Shown here: piece by piece, positions 37,471 to 49,483 of the stretch
Layout: every line of letters begins with the position of its first letter
Position numbering within the stretch: the stretch's first letter is position 1
DNA from: Ambrosia x helenae
Taxonomy: Eukaryota > Streptophyta > Magnoliopsida > Asterales > Asteraceae
Length of the DNA: 64,000 bases
Assembly (NCBI GenBank): GCA_030844895.1
Contig: CM061228.1
Span: 137,036,812 to 137,100,811, forward strand
Direction: 5' to 3'
The notes under the pieces: model-generated
What the model saw: the letters and a program-made list of their open reading frames with translations, nothing else
What the model was told of the DNA's origin: nothing
Database searches by the model: none
Made by a program: the position numbers and the translations under genes

Positions 37471-38636
37471 GGGGGAAGGGGCGCCTCTAGGAAGTTTTTT
37501 TCACTTAACTGATTTTAACCAATCTTGCACTGCCACATCACTTCACTGATTACTTCACTGAAACACTTTTTTGGAGGCAGCACTCCACTGATTCTTTTAT
37601 TTATTTTCATTTAAATATCTAAGTTTTTTTGTTTTTTAAATTTCACACAGTTTAAAATTTTTAACCGGTTAGTAATTAATTAATTTCATACTATTACAAC
37701 CATTCCACCAAATGATCAGCAAAATTAAATTGTGAATTCTTGAAAACTGTATATTGAATTGAATTCAGCTAAAAACTTTCAGTAAAATTTAATTTTAACA
37801 GTGCAACCGTTCCAAATTTTGTATATAAATAGATCAAACCGTGCGATTAAAACTCACACTTTACCACAGTTTAAAAAAAACAAACACCCACAAAGATGAA
37901 TCCCTGGACCGAGGAACAAGAGATGGCGTTAGTGGTGTGCTACAAAGACGCCACAAACGACCTGGCTATACAACAACTCCAGAGGGCCTCGGGCTCGGCC
38001 TACCCCCTCCCCCCCCCCCCGAGGGGTTCTGGGCCCGCGTGTTGAGCGACTTCAACCATGTTGGCACCAACGACAGGACCCTCGCAAACATCCAACTAAA
38101 GTGGGTCGATCTCAATATTAAGTGTGAGAGGTGAACCACCCTCTACGAGCGCACGATGAGGGAGGATCCGGACCTCGATCACGAGTTGGCTATCGAGTTC
38201 ACTCATGTGGAGTATGAGGCTCGATATGACAGCATTTTCGAGCATGTCAAGACATAGCAATTGTTGCGCCAACCTTAAGTTTAATTTTTTTTTTTTGTTT
38301 TAATGTATTTTTATTTTTAAATGTTAATGAAATTATGTTTTTATGTTCTTTTTATGTGTTATGCTTTAACTAAATTTATACAATATTAAAACAAACAGTT
38401 AAATTTATACAATACTAAAACAACGGCTAAAATGACAATGTTGAAACAAACAGTTAACATTAATAAAACAATAAACAAACGGTTAAAATTATTATTTTAA
38501 ATAAAAAAACACTTTACCAGCCTGTTAAAAAGAACCAGGAAACGGTTCATGAGACCCTTACTAGCACTGGTGACGGCGGTGTTACCATGCTGGTAGTGGG
38601 GTACCCGTGACCATTTCTGGTGGCGCCCCGTCCCCC
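37471..38636 (+). mobile_element. PIF/Harbinger-like element, 1.17 kb, TSD TAA
   Basis: The ends GGGGGAAGGGGCGCC and GGCGCCCCGTCCCCC are near-perfect inverted repeats. TAA is duplicated at 37468-37470 and 38637-38639. It carries a decayed Myb/SANT-like ORF but no transposase, so it is non-autonomous. Confidence 0.8.
37895..38262 (+). pseudogene. Myb/SANT-like transposon-associated ORF, frameshifted
   Basis: The sequence starts PWTEEQEMALVVCYKDATND in one frame. After a C-run at about 38010-38020 it continues in another frame as GFWARVLSDFNHVGTNDRTL and IQLKWVDLNIKCER, reaches a stop, and goes on with ERTMREDPDLDHELAIEFTH. This looks like the trihelix/SANT-like DNA-binding protein (ORF1) that accompanies Harbinger transposases in plants. 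The frame change and stop make it non-functional. The assignment is by pattern only. Confidence 0.55.
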
Positions 38637-39637
38637 TAAGATTTTAGAAAATTTCCCTAAAATAATTTATATTAAAACTTGCAATTTATTTAAATTAACT
38701 AGATTTAGTGTAACCATTTTTAGCCATAAAAATTGAACGTTTGAACAAGTGTTTTATAATGTAAATTATTTGACTAAAATGTCGCTCACATGAGGGGGTA
38801 ATGAGTCTAATATCTAACAAAGTTAATTTGGCAATGATTTTCGGCCCAGCTAGTTTGAAGTATGGTAGGTTTTAGGGATTCTCATCCTGAGAGTAGGTTA
38901 TAGGTTCGATCCATGCACACCACAAAAAAAAAAAAAAATTCCCCGTGACGGTTTGAGCTTAGACAAGAAGGACACTGATGTGTTAGTAGGGATTCGAACT
39001 TGAGACCGCTAGATTATGATTGTACAAGAATTTTCACTGAACTAAGCCTTAAAAAAACTAACAAAGTTAATTATCTTGTTAAATAGGTGTAAAAATAGGC
39101 AAAAGTGAAACGACTAGATTTAAAAAAAATGACAAATTCAAACTTGTAGACTGATATGGATATTTTGGTCTAACCATAAGTTATGGACTAAAATAGTAGT
39201 ACTTAACTCATAAAATAAAAAGAAAAAAAAACTAATAGATATGAGAGAGGAGAGAAATGCATGATGGTTCTTTTATAGAGTTGGTTTAAAAACCAAAATT
39301 TATATACATAAATAGGTGACGGCGTAGCTTGTTGCCCGTCTACCTGTTATTTTGATGTAATGTTCTCAATGGTATGAATATATTGTTGGGAATATATATA
39401 TTGTCACATTTCATCCTGAAATACACCAACAATTTTCAATTAGATACATGAATGTCATGGAGAGAGAGAGATGACAAAGAAGCCTAAAGAGTGCATTTAT
39501 GCAACAATGTATATACAAATGAGTGGCAGCCTTTGTGTTGCACACCTGCGTTCTCCCAGTTTTGCTAATTTATAAGACAGACCACAAGGTTTGAATCTAA
39601 AAACAAACCTTTAATATCCTATAACTTGATGTTCTTC
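38637..39637. other. Intergenic, SINE-like fragment, no gene
   Basis: About 38860-38937 reads like a SINE end: GGTTATAGGTTCGATCCATG followed by a run of A. The rest is AT-rich flank of the first thaumatin-like gene. Confidence 0.4.
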
Positions 39638-39644
39638 TATAAAT
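39638..39644 (+). promoter_or_regulatory. TATA box of thaumatin-like gene 1
   Basis: TATAAAT 41 bp before the ATG at 39679. About 100 bp further upstream the words CTTTGTGTTGCA and ACACCTGCG recur as CTTTGTGTTGCA and ATACCTATGC ahead of gene 2, a duplicated promoter segment. Confidence 0.6.
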
Positions 39645-39678
39645 GAGTCTTAACAAATGTACTACACTTCAATCTTCA

Positions 39679-40470
39679 ATGGCATTCCTGCATTTCTTCC
39701 TTGTCCTACTTCTGTCATTTTTCGGTAAATATCCTAAGTTAATTTTGTTGTTTTTCGTTATTCGGTTTTGTCTTTAAATTTTACGTTTTGGTATTTTTAT
39801 TGCAGGCGTTGATGCAGTCGTTTTCACATTGCAAAACCGATGTGATAAAACCATTTGGCCGGGGATCCAAGCTTCGGGTGGCCAACCGCAGCTCATGCAA
39901 GGTGGTCTTGAGCTAAGACCTTTACAATCAAGAAACCTGACCGCGCCAAAAGGTTGGTCAGGCCGCTTTTGGGGCCGAAGCGGATGCAAGTTCAATGTTT
40001 ATGGTGAGGGAACCTGCGCCACTGGAGACTGTGGAATCGGTCTCTTTTGCAATGGCGCAGGGGGTGAACCACCTGTATCTGTAGCGGAGTTCACCCTTGA
40101 TAGTCCAGTGGACTTTTATGATGTGAGCCTCTTAGACGGCTTTAACATCCCAATCTCAATATTCCCATATGATGACTCGGGTGTATGCTCGACTGTTGGT
40201 TGTGACACAGACTTGAACCCGCATTGCCCCACGAATCTCGTGGTGAGAGGAGATAGGGGAGAAATTGTGGCGTGCAAGAGCGCGTGCACAGCTTTTCAGA
40301 CGCCTGAATATTGTTGCAGCGGGCCGTTTCAAAATCCAAACAGATGCAAGCCAACAAGATACTCGCAGTATTTCAAGCGCGCTTGTCCTTCTGCGTATAC
40401 ATACGCTTTTGACGACCCGTTAACTACTGTTACCTGCAGAGATTCAGATTACTTGATCATATTCTGTTAA
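39679..40470 (+). CDS. Thaumatin-like protein (PR-5 family), gene 1
   Basis: Secreted PR-5 type protein; the family binds or disturbs fungal cell walls and membranes and is usually part of pathogen or stress response. Two exons, 39679-39724 and 39806-40470, with an 81-bp intron that splits a glycine codon near the end of the signal peptide. The product is 236 aa. Signal peptide MAFLHFFLVLLLSFFGVDA, then the mature start VVFTLQNRC. The thaumatin signature is GRSGCKFNVYGEGTCATGDC. All 16 cysteines needed for eight disulfides are present. The acidic-cleft residues seem kept: Arg in GRFWGR, Glu in SVAEFTL, two Asp in DFYDVSLLDG and Asp in YAFDD. No C-terminal vacuolar extension: it ends DYLIIFC. 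It is tandem with gene 2 about 2.2 kb downstream, same layout and length. Confidence 0.95.
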
Positions 40471-41671
40471 CTTGGACATTTGTTTAATTACATATATATT
40501 TTCTTCATGTTCCATATCTAGTTCATTGGGACAAATAAAATGATTTTTGATGGTATGAATGTATAATATTATCTTAACAATTCAAACAGATACTACTGAT
40601 CATACATGTTCAAACCACCATCAACCGCAGTTTATATAATCATGAAAGAAATATGATTAACATTAATATATAGCTGAAATTAAAATTTATGCATATTAAC
40701 ATATTCTATAGCTAAAGTTAAAGACTAAAGTTAATACATACCTAAACTTAAAATTAACACATACCTAAAATTAAAATTAATACATAATTGGTTTTACACA
40801 TTTAAACACACGATTACATAAATCAATAGCTAAAGAGGGAATTGCGCAATGAGCAGTCACGAACACTATTATGCCTGTCCAACCTTTCGTCCTGATATCC
40901 AGAGCTTTCAGATGACAGATAAACCATTTCTTCCTCGGAATCCATTACCTATTCAGCCCCAGGATCAGTTTCGTACCCTTCGGCGCAACTTGGATTTTTT
41001 TGGCACTATAGGAGTGTTACGCATTGGCACTCACTGCACCAACGTCCACAATTCTTATTGCATCTATGTGTAGCAGAGCCATGGTATAATCATAAACATA
41101 ATTTAACTCTTTCACAGTCGAATTTTGAGGATGTTGTGGATGATAAAATTCAAACGTTGGAGGGTGGGAAGTCAGTGGGTTTATAGGTGGTGGCTTTGTA
41201 GTTGGGTTTGTAGGTAGACAGTTTGCATGGAGACGGGATGATCGTCGACAGTATGATAATCCCGTTGGTTCAAACAGAAACATATTTACCACCACCCATT
41301 TAAGAAAAAAAAATGTGGAGAAACTGAATGAAATAGTAAGAAATGATTTGAATAACCGTTGCCAATTACCCGTGAAACCTATCCGCCCCCACTACACCTG
41401 CCACTGGCGACGGTGTTGTTGTGGGGGTAGTGGGGTACCCGTGACCAAATTGGGTGGGGAGAAACAAATAAACCATGTTTTCAGTAGTCAAAATAATAGT
41501 TATGAGTTATATGAACCAACGAGTAATACTTTTGAGTATTTAAATCCAATTTCCCTAAAAAGAAAGTGGGGACTAGGGAGAAACAAATAAACCATTTTTT
41601 TAGTTTTACTATTTTCATTGAAACACTATGTAAATTTGTAAATATGTGAAAATTCTCGGATTTATTTAATC
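40471..41671. other. Intergenic between thaumatin-like genes, no gene
   Basis: AT-rich, with a segment at about 41375-41450 sharing GGTAGTGGGGTACCCGTGAC with the inside of the Harbinger-like element at 37471-38636 (about 38591-38610), so a remnant of the same family is present here. The short frames here match nothing I recognise. Confidence 0.45.
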
Positions 41672-41943
41672 TGCTAAAATCGTCCATGTGGTTTGGTGAA
41701 AGTTGCCACTTACGTAGAAACTTGAGATTTTTTTGTCATAATCGTACCCTGGTTTTAATTGTTTGTCATAATCGTACCCTGATTTTAAATTGTTTGTCTA
41801 AATCGTCCCTTGACTTAACTAGATGGAGTTAGTGCCAGTGACGATTTAAACAAACAATTAAAACCAGGGTACGATTATGACAAAAAAACTCAAGTTTGTA
41901 CGTAAGTTGCAACTTTCAACAAACCACAGGGACGATTTTAGCA
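41672..41943. mobile_element. Fold-back MITE, about 270 bp
   Basis: Long inverted arms. The left arm runs TGCTAAAATCGTCCATGTGG, 'gaaagttgcca' and 'gtcataatcgtaccctgg'. The right arm is its reverse complement, 'ccagggtacgattatgac', 'ttgcaactttc' and CCACAGGGACGATTTTAGCA. In addition the phrase TTTGTCATAATCGTACCCTG is repeated on the left arm. No coding sequence. Confidence 0.7.
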
Positions 41944-42710
41944 TTTTACCCTATTGTAAATTTGATTCAAGTTTTGACTAAATATTAATGTGCTTTGTCA
42001 TACTTTTACACATAGATAGGAACTTTTGGTTTTCGCTAATTTCTTAAAGTCGTCATAAAAAAATCTTTGTGAACATATGCTAGTGATGTAGTTAATATTC
42101 TATCTTAATCACATTGTAACACATTTGATGAGTTAGTCTAGCCTTTGTACCTTTAGGTTGCATATGATGGTAAACGAATAATAAATTCATTCAAAGTTAA
42201 TATGATATGAAGTCAACAGATAGCATGTAGGGACGTCTACAAAGGATCATGAACATGAGTGATGGCAATGTTGTTATGAGTAATGATGAATTTGACCCGA
42301 TGGTTGTTCATATTTTTATTTTCATACGTAAGTATGTAAGATTCATTTTGACCTGATTATTTATGAATGCGTTTATTCAGCTTATGTTTTATCACAAAAG
42401 GGTCAAACAGGTGAAAAAAAGAGTTGGAAAAGAAACGGGTCAAAAGCGGTCATCCCTTTAAAACAAGCCAAATGTTGATTGACATGGCATATACCTATCT
42501 AACCTATTAAAAAAGTATAAAAATATTGGTTGTTAAATTTTGTACAAAATGCAATGTCAAGATAATGACTTGAAGTCAGTTAGAAAAAAAATTAGGAGAT
42601 AAAAAAAATGTGCAATCTTTGTGTTGCATACCTATGCATTTTTCATGAAATGTTATATTATATAAGGGCCTCTAAAAGAAAACTTGTGTACTTCATTCCC
42701 TCATTCATTA

Positions 42711-43500
42711 ATGGCTTTTCTACACTTCTCTGTGCTCTTACTTCTGTCTTCATTGGGTATAAAATCATAGTTGTTTAGTTCTTTAACTCTGTTTGCCTTG
42801 AAATATAATTCCTTTTTTTGATTATTTTGTTGCAGGTGTTGATGCAGCAGTTTTTATATTGCAAAATAGATGTAAAACTACCATATGGCCTGCTATCCAA
42901 CCTAACGGCGGGCAGCCTGTACTCATGGACGGCGGTTTTCAGCTTGGACGTCAAGAATCAAAGAACGTGACGACCCCACAAGGATGGGCAGGCCGCATTT
43001 GGGGCAGAAGTGGATGCAAGTTTGATGCTCAAGGTGAAGGAACCTGTGTGACCGGAGACTGTGGAAACGGTCTCTACTGTAGGGGTAACGGAGGTGAACC
43101 GCCAGCTTCCCTAGCGGAGTTCACCCTCAACAGCCCACTTGACTTCTATGATGTGAGCCTTGTGGATGGCTACAACCTGCCCATCTCCATATTCCCACGT
43201 GATGATTCGGGTGCGTGTACAAGTGTTAGATGTGACACGGACCTGAACCAACATTGTCCATCAAATCTGATTGTGAGAGGGGATGGTGGGGAGACTGTGG
43301 CCTGCAAGAGTGCGTGCACTGCTTATCACACGCCTGAACATTGTTGCACCGGGGAGTACCAAAATCCAGACACATGCCAGCCGACAAGATACTCGCAGTA
43401 TTTCAAGCAAGGCTGCCCGAGTTCTTATAGTTACGCTTTTGACGACCAATCAAGCACTTTTACATGCACAAACACAGATTACTTGATCAGATTCTGTTAA
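42711..43500 (+). CDS. Thaumatin-like protein (PR-5 family), gene 2
   Basis: Tandem paralogue of the gene at 39679. Exons 42711-42756 and 42836-43500, with a 79-bp intron at the identical position and phase; the product is 236 aa. Signal peptide MAFLHFSVLLLLSSLGVDA, mature start AVFILQNRC. The thaumatin signature is GRSGCKFDAQGEGTCVTGDC, and 16 cysteines are present. The acidic-cleft residues are kept: Arg in GRIWGR, Glu in SLAEFTL, Asp pair in DFYDVSLVDG and Asp in YAFDD. A TATA box (TTATATAAGG) lies about 50 bp before the start. The two genes differ at many positions, including charged surface residues, so the duplication is not recent and both are probably functional. Confidence 0.95.
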
Positions 43501-43803
43501 CTATGTTACTAGCACATAGTGTGTCTGGTTCCTCACTCCATATCAAGATTATTACAGCAAATAAACTGATTAATGATTTCTGTTGCTACTTATAATTTTA
43601 TAGACTAGCATTTTGATCATACATAAAACATTTCCCAATTAAGTCTTAAAATCCTTCTGAAATTTATTATATAGAACATAAAAGATGCAAACTGTAATGC
43701 AACAAAAGCTCCTACTGTAGTTCATGAGCACAACATCGCTTCAACAGAGTTTACGTCATGTCAATCACCCTACATGCTTCTGAAACAAGGGCTTCAACTG
43801 CCA

Positions 43804-44518
43804 CTATTGGTCCATTGCCATTAGTATATCATCCAAACTTCGCATCTTTGGTAAAAACTTCCTTTTTACATGGCAAGGGGCAGCGGTAGAAGGAACCTGC
43901 TTCTGAACCGCCTTCTCTTTCTGTCTAGACATTCTGCAAATGAAAAGCAGAAATAATATATAGGTGAAAGATGGGTTGAGCGGTTTGAGTAACATGGCAA
44001 AAAGGACCCATTTGAATCGTATCAACTTTTAGAACAAACTTGAAATGGGATGGGATTAGATGCGATGGGTTAGGTTGGGCTGATCTGTAAGATTTTAATC
44101 ATAACCACAAAAACATTATTGTTTAGAATAATAAGCCAAATACTTTATTAGAACATAATAAAAGATTGTATGCATTAAGAATAGACATGGGGGCAACTTT
44201 TGATTGGGTAAAAATTTTTTATTAAAATAATGATATAGCTTATTATTTCTCGATTAGGTCATGGATCAAATTTTTAACCCATTTGACCCGTCATGATTTA
44301 GGTTAAGTTATCGTTGGATTTTAACCGTTCAACCGGTCAGCGTTGAATTTAAAGCCAATTTAAACATTCACGAATAATAAGGTTAAATTTTACACCCTAG
44401 TAAAACTATACTATAATGATTTCATAGTCACATCATGCACTTAAAAATGAAAATATATACCTGGCCAGAACTTTAGCTGCTTTAGCCTGCTCAACGAATT
44501 CTTTTAAATACCCCTTTA

Positions 44519-44565
<47 letters not shown>

Positions 44566-45167
44566 CTTATGTGACACTGCAAAAATATAGCATATATTGG
44601 GCATGTACATATATAGTAGATCAGTTTGTGAAATTCAATGTAAATTTGCCAAACATCATCTTGGAAATATAAAAAGAAAATACCTTCTTCTTGTGCATGT
44701 CTTTGGAAACACACTGTCAATTGAAACATTGAGTTAGATTTTACTTTCGTAAACCATAAGAATAAACATCAAGTGTGACATGCAGCCTTTTGTAGATTTA
44801 GAGCCAAATCAATCTTTTCTAACATAAAGAGAGGCACTTTGAATACAATCAATTAAAGAATAACCTTAGAAGAAACAAATCAAGAATGTGTGCACTTAGA
44901 GGGAAGTTTGAACACTTTATGATATGAGATTCAACTCATAGGAAATGTCTGATCAAGTCTATTCATTTTTGTTGTTTTCACTATGTTAATTGAAAATATC
45001 ACCCTGTCATGAAACAAAACCAAACAAATGCACTGGCCAGGCATGTTGGTTGGTTAACTGGCCAGGCATGTTGTCGATCTTTTTCGAAAATTATACATAG
45101 GTAATATATTCAAAATGCTCATTGATCACAACAGTCAAACCAATTTTTTAATAAAGCAATGCCATGA

Positions 45168-45201
<34 letters not shown>

Positions 45202-47019
45202 ATACATACATAAGTGTGTGTAGGAAATAAATTTAATGTGTTTACTACAGCCTCTGTTACCTTTACCCATTTGACCCTTTTCATGTGCATTAATGTGTTT
45301 ACTACAGCCTCTGTTACCTTTACCCATTTGACCCTTTTAATGCAAATCAAATTTTGATCCTAATTACACGAGTTATCTAATCAAGAATACAATTCATTTT
45401 GCTGCTAAGCTATGTTTATAAACTTGCAACTTATTGTTAGGACTTCAAGGCTTGACAGTTGACCCCCATGATAATTTTTATAGCTACTGATATCCTGCAA
45501 TTTTGATATTTTAAAATAATTGAAGTTTGCTTCAACTCTATGTGTTTAAAAGTGAAAATAACTGAGCAAGTAGATGATCAAATCTATGAGACTGGTGAAT
45601 TTATAAAAAGAGAAATGTTACTTAAAATTTTGAATACCAGTCCGAACTAAATGACACATTTAAATGTTTCCAATATCATTTTGCAGACTAAAAAAAACAA
45701 CCACAGAGCAAACAGAAAAACAGAGGATAAGCCATGGCAAAAACCTTGTCTTCCTTGGGCCGTTCAGCCTTATTAATCTTGGTGACTCCTTCCTTGAACC
45801 AAGAGCGGCCCAAAGCATACAGAGATTTTCCCGGAAACTTGGCCTGAAACATACAGAGATCTTCCTTAGTTAAATTCTTGTAAAACAAGATTTATTAAAG
45901 CCTTTAGAGATCAACATAAATCGATACATTTATCGGTGAGTGAGGTCAAGATCGCCGCTTCTACTTCATTGTAACAGGCTCGCACATATTTATTCTTTGT
46001 AAACACGTAGAGAAACATCTCAAATTTCGTGGTATGAAATGGGTACGAGATTAGGTGATACCCGGCCTGATAACCCGAAACTATAAACCTGTTTACCCTA
46101 ATCATTTACCCCAAAACTTTAATTTTTTATTTTTATTTTCCCTTAAAATTAGTACAACTTTACTTTTGCCCCCCCCCCCCGAGGGCCACACATATATACA
46201 TTATATGCGCACAGCCGTAAGCGGGCCTAATGACTTTTTCCATAATCTAAAATTATCAAACCCAAAGATAAAAGAAAGAAATACACATACCTTATGCTTA
46301 TTAGAAACATACATTAAAGTGTCACAACCACTCATGAACCTACAACAACATGAAAGAGAAAAATTAATATCCTCTGAAGATGGAGTAAAAACAAAACTGG
46401 GAATAACAAATAACCAACAATTGGCATGCGAGAGATATAAAAATACCCTAATTTTTCAAAGTAATCTTTGGAAGTAACTGGCGGGGGGCGCAGAACCTAC
46501 ACATAAGCAAAAGATTATGTGATGTTACAGTATGACATGAAAAATCATAAGTAAAGTGAAAACAAGGTAACATATAATACCTAAAACTCTATAAACACAA
46601 ACATAATTGTAGAACAGAAAACAAATATTAAAATATAATTTGTATGTATTTATGTGTCCATTAAGCAAAAATAACAGCAGCATAAGAGTCACAAAAAAAA
46701 AATAACCGAACATGATGACAGCATACATAAAAAGGCAAAGTATCATACTAAAAGATTAAACTAGCACACGCAAAATCGCACAATTTTTTAAATCTATTTA
46801 TTTAGCATACCTTGTATTGCCGATTAATTTCCGCCACATCTTTTTCTTTGGGAAACAAGGGTTAACACAAACATGTGATGGTGGTGGCGGTACATCAACC
46901 TTTGGTTGCTCAACCGACCGGATCACTTTCTCCTCACTTGGCCCTTGGGTCAATTCAGATAAGCATTGCTTCATCACTTTTTTGACACTTGGGTCACGTT
47001 TGACAGTGTGTGGTTTCAT
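43804..47019 (-). CDS. Unknown plant protein with aspartate tract, six coding exons
   Basis: I do not recognise the family. Coding exons on the minus strand join with GT-AG borders and consistent phase: 47019-46811, 46339-46291, 45843-45745, 44713-44684, 44576-44461 and 43933-43804, giving 210 aa. Order of segments: a basic N-terminus (MKPHTVKRDPSVKKVMKQC), a Pro-rich stretch (VDVPPPPSH) and KKKMWRKLIGN. FMSGCDTLMYVSNKHK and AKFPGKSLYALGRSWFKEG look like the conserved core, and a Cys/Lys segment follows. An acidic run of about 14 Asp coded by a (GAT)n repeat, a helix-like ELKGYLKEFVEQAKAAKVLA and a basic tail ending RSLDDILMAMDQ complete it. No signal peptide or membrane helix; a nuclear role is a guess from the basic and acidic blocks. 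A 5' untranslated exon may end near 48382, with an intron to the AG just before TTTGGAGATG. Confidence 0.65.
44521..44565. repeat. (ATC)n trinucleotide repeat coding for poly-Asp
   Basis: About 14 ATC/CAT units on the + strand, read as GAT (Asp) codons on the minus strand inside the fifth coding exon of the 43.8-47.0 kb gene. The length probably varies between individuals. Confidence 0.9.
45171..45210. repeat. (CT)n(CA)n compound microsatellite
   Basis: CT units run directly into CA units and then 'tatacata', within an intron of the unknown gene. Confidence 0.85.
45235..45347. repeat. Tandem duplication of about 57 bp
   Basis: AATGTGTTTACTACAGCCTC to CATTTGACCCTTTT occurs twice in a row, separated by about 10 bp, in an intron of the unknown gene. 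The copies are near identical, so the duplication is recent. Confidence 0.8.
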
Positions 47020-47525
47020 CTCCAAACTGGAAAACTTGAAAAAGAGTACAATAAACCTAGTTACAATTAGGGACTTAAAGTAGTATACACACAGCACACT
47101 TGGTGAATTAACTGTTTTAAACAAGGATAAGGCGGTCAACTTATATATAGTCAAGCTTAGCCAAGGTAATAAAAGCAAATGCTATACTCATAGAGTCATA
47201 GTTAGTACATATAAAAAAATTGCAAGTTTAAGAGGTGTTTCACTATGGCTTTGTCACGTGATTATGTTTCATAGTGACCTAAAGAATCATATCCGAATAA
47301 TGAAACAATGATGTCGTTAATGTTAAGGACGGTTAGAATGTTAGATAATTTCACATTTATTTCAGTTATCAATTGTCTTCAGCAACTTGTTACATTCTTC
47401 CCAAAATAAATTTTGCCAACTATATGAAAGAGAAACCAAATTCGTACAAACACTCTTAAGTCACAAATTCACAATAATAAGCTTAAAGCACATCCAAACA
47501 TCCCTCAGAGATAAAAACCAATTAA

Positions 47526-47822
47526 GGGACTTTTGATAGCCTCTTAATGATTCCATTAAGGGGCCACCTCCATTAAGTGTCTTTGAATCAGTAAGCAAGC
47601 CTCTTACCCATTAAGTTTGTAAATGATGTTAGAATGAAAATTTTATCCTTTTATCCATCCACCTGTGTTTATAACCCTGAGCAGTCCACTCACGCACCAC
47701 CTCCACCACCACCAACTAGTCTGGCAGAGCCAAGTCAGGCCCCTTACTGGTTCAGAGTCTTTTACCTAATCAGACCTCTTAATGGCTTAGCACTTGCTAG
47801 CACAGAGGTTGCCAAACAGCCC
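47526..47822. mobile_element. Tourist-like MITE, 297 bp, TSD TAA
   Basis: The ends GGGACTTTTGATAGCCTC and GAGGTTGCCAAACAGCCC are imperfect inverted repeats, with TAA at 47523-47525 and 47823-47825. A longer relative is at 58926-59261. It lies in the likely 5' untranslated intron of the unknown gene. Confidence 0.75.
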
Positions 47823-48415
47823 TAAGCCGTTAATAACTTAGAGATTTTCAATTTCTCCGTTAAATATTGAAGACTTTAACCTAGTTTTAAATCGCTCCAT
47901 TTAAATTAACTTCCTTCTACCAAGATTCCCCAATTTTCATAGACAATCAGCAAAGAAAAGAAACAAAACAAGGCCCCAAAGAGGGTTTGTATTCAAAACC
48001 GTTGCACTAGAGGACTCTCCACTATAATTCTCTTAGAATCATGTAATAAATAAACAATCTAAAACAATTAAACTCATGTATGAACCACAAATTGATCCCT
48101 GAAATTCAAGTAATTAATAGAACATTAAAACTTAAATTCATTACCATATCGAAATATATTACACCAAAATTAATCAACATAACAAGTATTCGAGAAGAAT
48201 GATAAAAAAGAGGGTAATGTGAGCTTCGTACTAGGAAACCAGATAAAAATAAAAAATTGGCACCGATCTTAATAAATACACAAAAAAAAAAACAACAATC
48301 AACCGATTTGTTGTAGATCGGAGATCAACGATTCTCTTCACCAAAATAATAAACAAAAAATCAATCCAGAAAAAATTTACCTAGTTTACTCCGCTTGCAG
48401 TATCGCCTTTACTCT

Positions 48416-48505
48416 CCTCTCTCTCTCTCTCTCTCACTCTTTCCCTCTCTCACTATACACACACACACATATGTATGTATGTATGTGTGTGTGTGTGTGT
48501 ATATA
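48416..48505. repeat. CT/CA/TG microsatellites at the promoter of the unknown gene
   Basis: (CT)n, then (AC)n, (ATGT)n and (GT)n in succession, just upstream (minus strand) of the probable first untranslated exon. Such CT-rich tracts are common around plant transcription starts. Confidence 0.6.
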
Positions 48506-49310
48506 TCTTTCAATTTCTAGTCTATCTTAGTCAAGATCATTACTTTCGGCGCTTGCCATTAATAATTAATTATAAATTACCAGTTTTAAAATGTTCCTAC
48601 TTAATAAAAAGACCAAAATGTCCCTTTTTTGCCCCTAATCTTAAATGCCATTGTGATAAACCACACTTATGCCACACTTTGTTATAGGATACAAATGGGC
48701 TAGACGCACGCACCTGAGAAAATAAGATGTTGAAGGACTTCCCTTGAGTAATTAAACTCCTTCCTTGTATTTGTGCAATCTTTCATGACAAGGATTTGTT
48801 TAGACATTTCACAAACTAAAAAAGTTCAAGGCCGATATCAGGATCAGCGAGTAGCTAGAAAAGGCATAATTTGAAAGTCACATTGGATATACACATGTGT
48901 CTTACCACTTACTAATCATCCGTCATATATGTGTGAATTGTTAATAGCTTTTATCTGCATAGAACATTATCAAAGAGTACCATAGCTAAGTACTTGATCA
49001 GTTGATTGACACGTAAATTCGCTTATAAAATAAAACCAAATGAATAAACATCCAAAACAAAGTTAACAAGAAACAAAGAATCCGAATTTCAAAACAATTA
49101 AGTGCACATATGTCTACTTCAAAAGCACAACCCATACTTACAATACTTGATATGTCATATATAAGTGTACAATGTCTACATGCTAGTGAACCCTTGCAAA
49201 TCCTACATTTTCCAAACCTTTAGTACTTTTTGATGATTTAACCTTGTGCAAAAACCATCCACCATAATATACAATCAAGTTTTGCTCAAATAGTAGATCT
49301 AGGACTTTGG
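48506..49310. other. Intergenic, no gene seen
   Basis: AT-rich sequence with no supported frame or repeat family I recognise. Confidence 0.5.
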
Positions 49311-49318
49311 TAATAATA

Positions 49319-49483
49319 TGGTTGCAAAATCCTGCCTAGGCGCCGATTACTCAACCAGTAATCCCCGAGTACTCCATGCCTATGCTGAGTACTCAGCGAG
49401 TCATCTCTGAATAATCCCCGACAAGTACTCGCAACCAACCCCCAGTCAACTGAGTTGGCACCGCCTAGCGACTTTTGCACCCA
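49319..49483. mobile_element. Small hAT-like MITE, 165 bp, with perfect 8-bp TSD
   Basis: The left end TGGTTGCAAAATCCTGCCTAGG is inverted against the right end GCGACTTTTGCACCCA with mismatches. TAATAATA is duplicated at 49311-49318 and 49484-49491. The inside repeats the words 'cgagtact' and 'gagtactc'. Confidence 0.65.
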
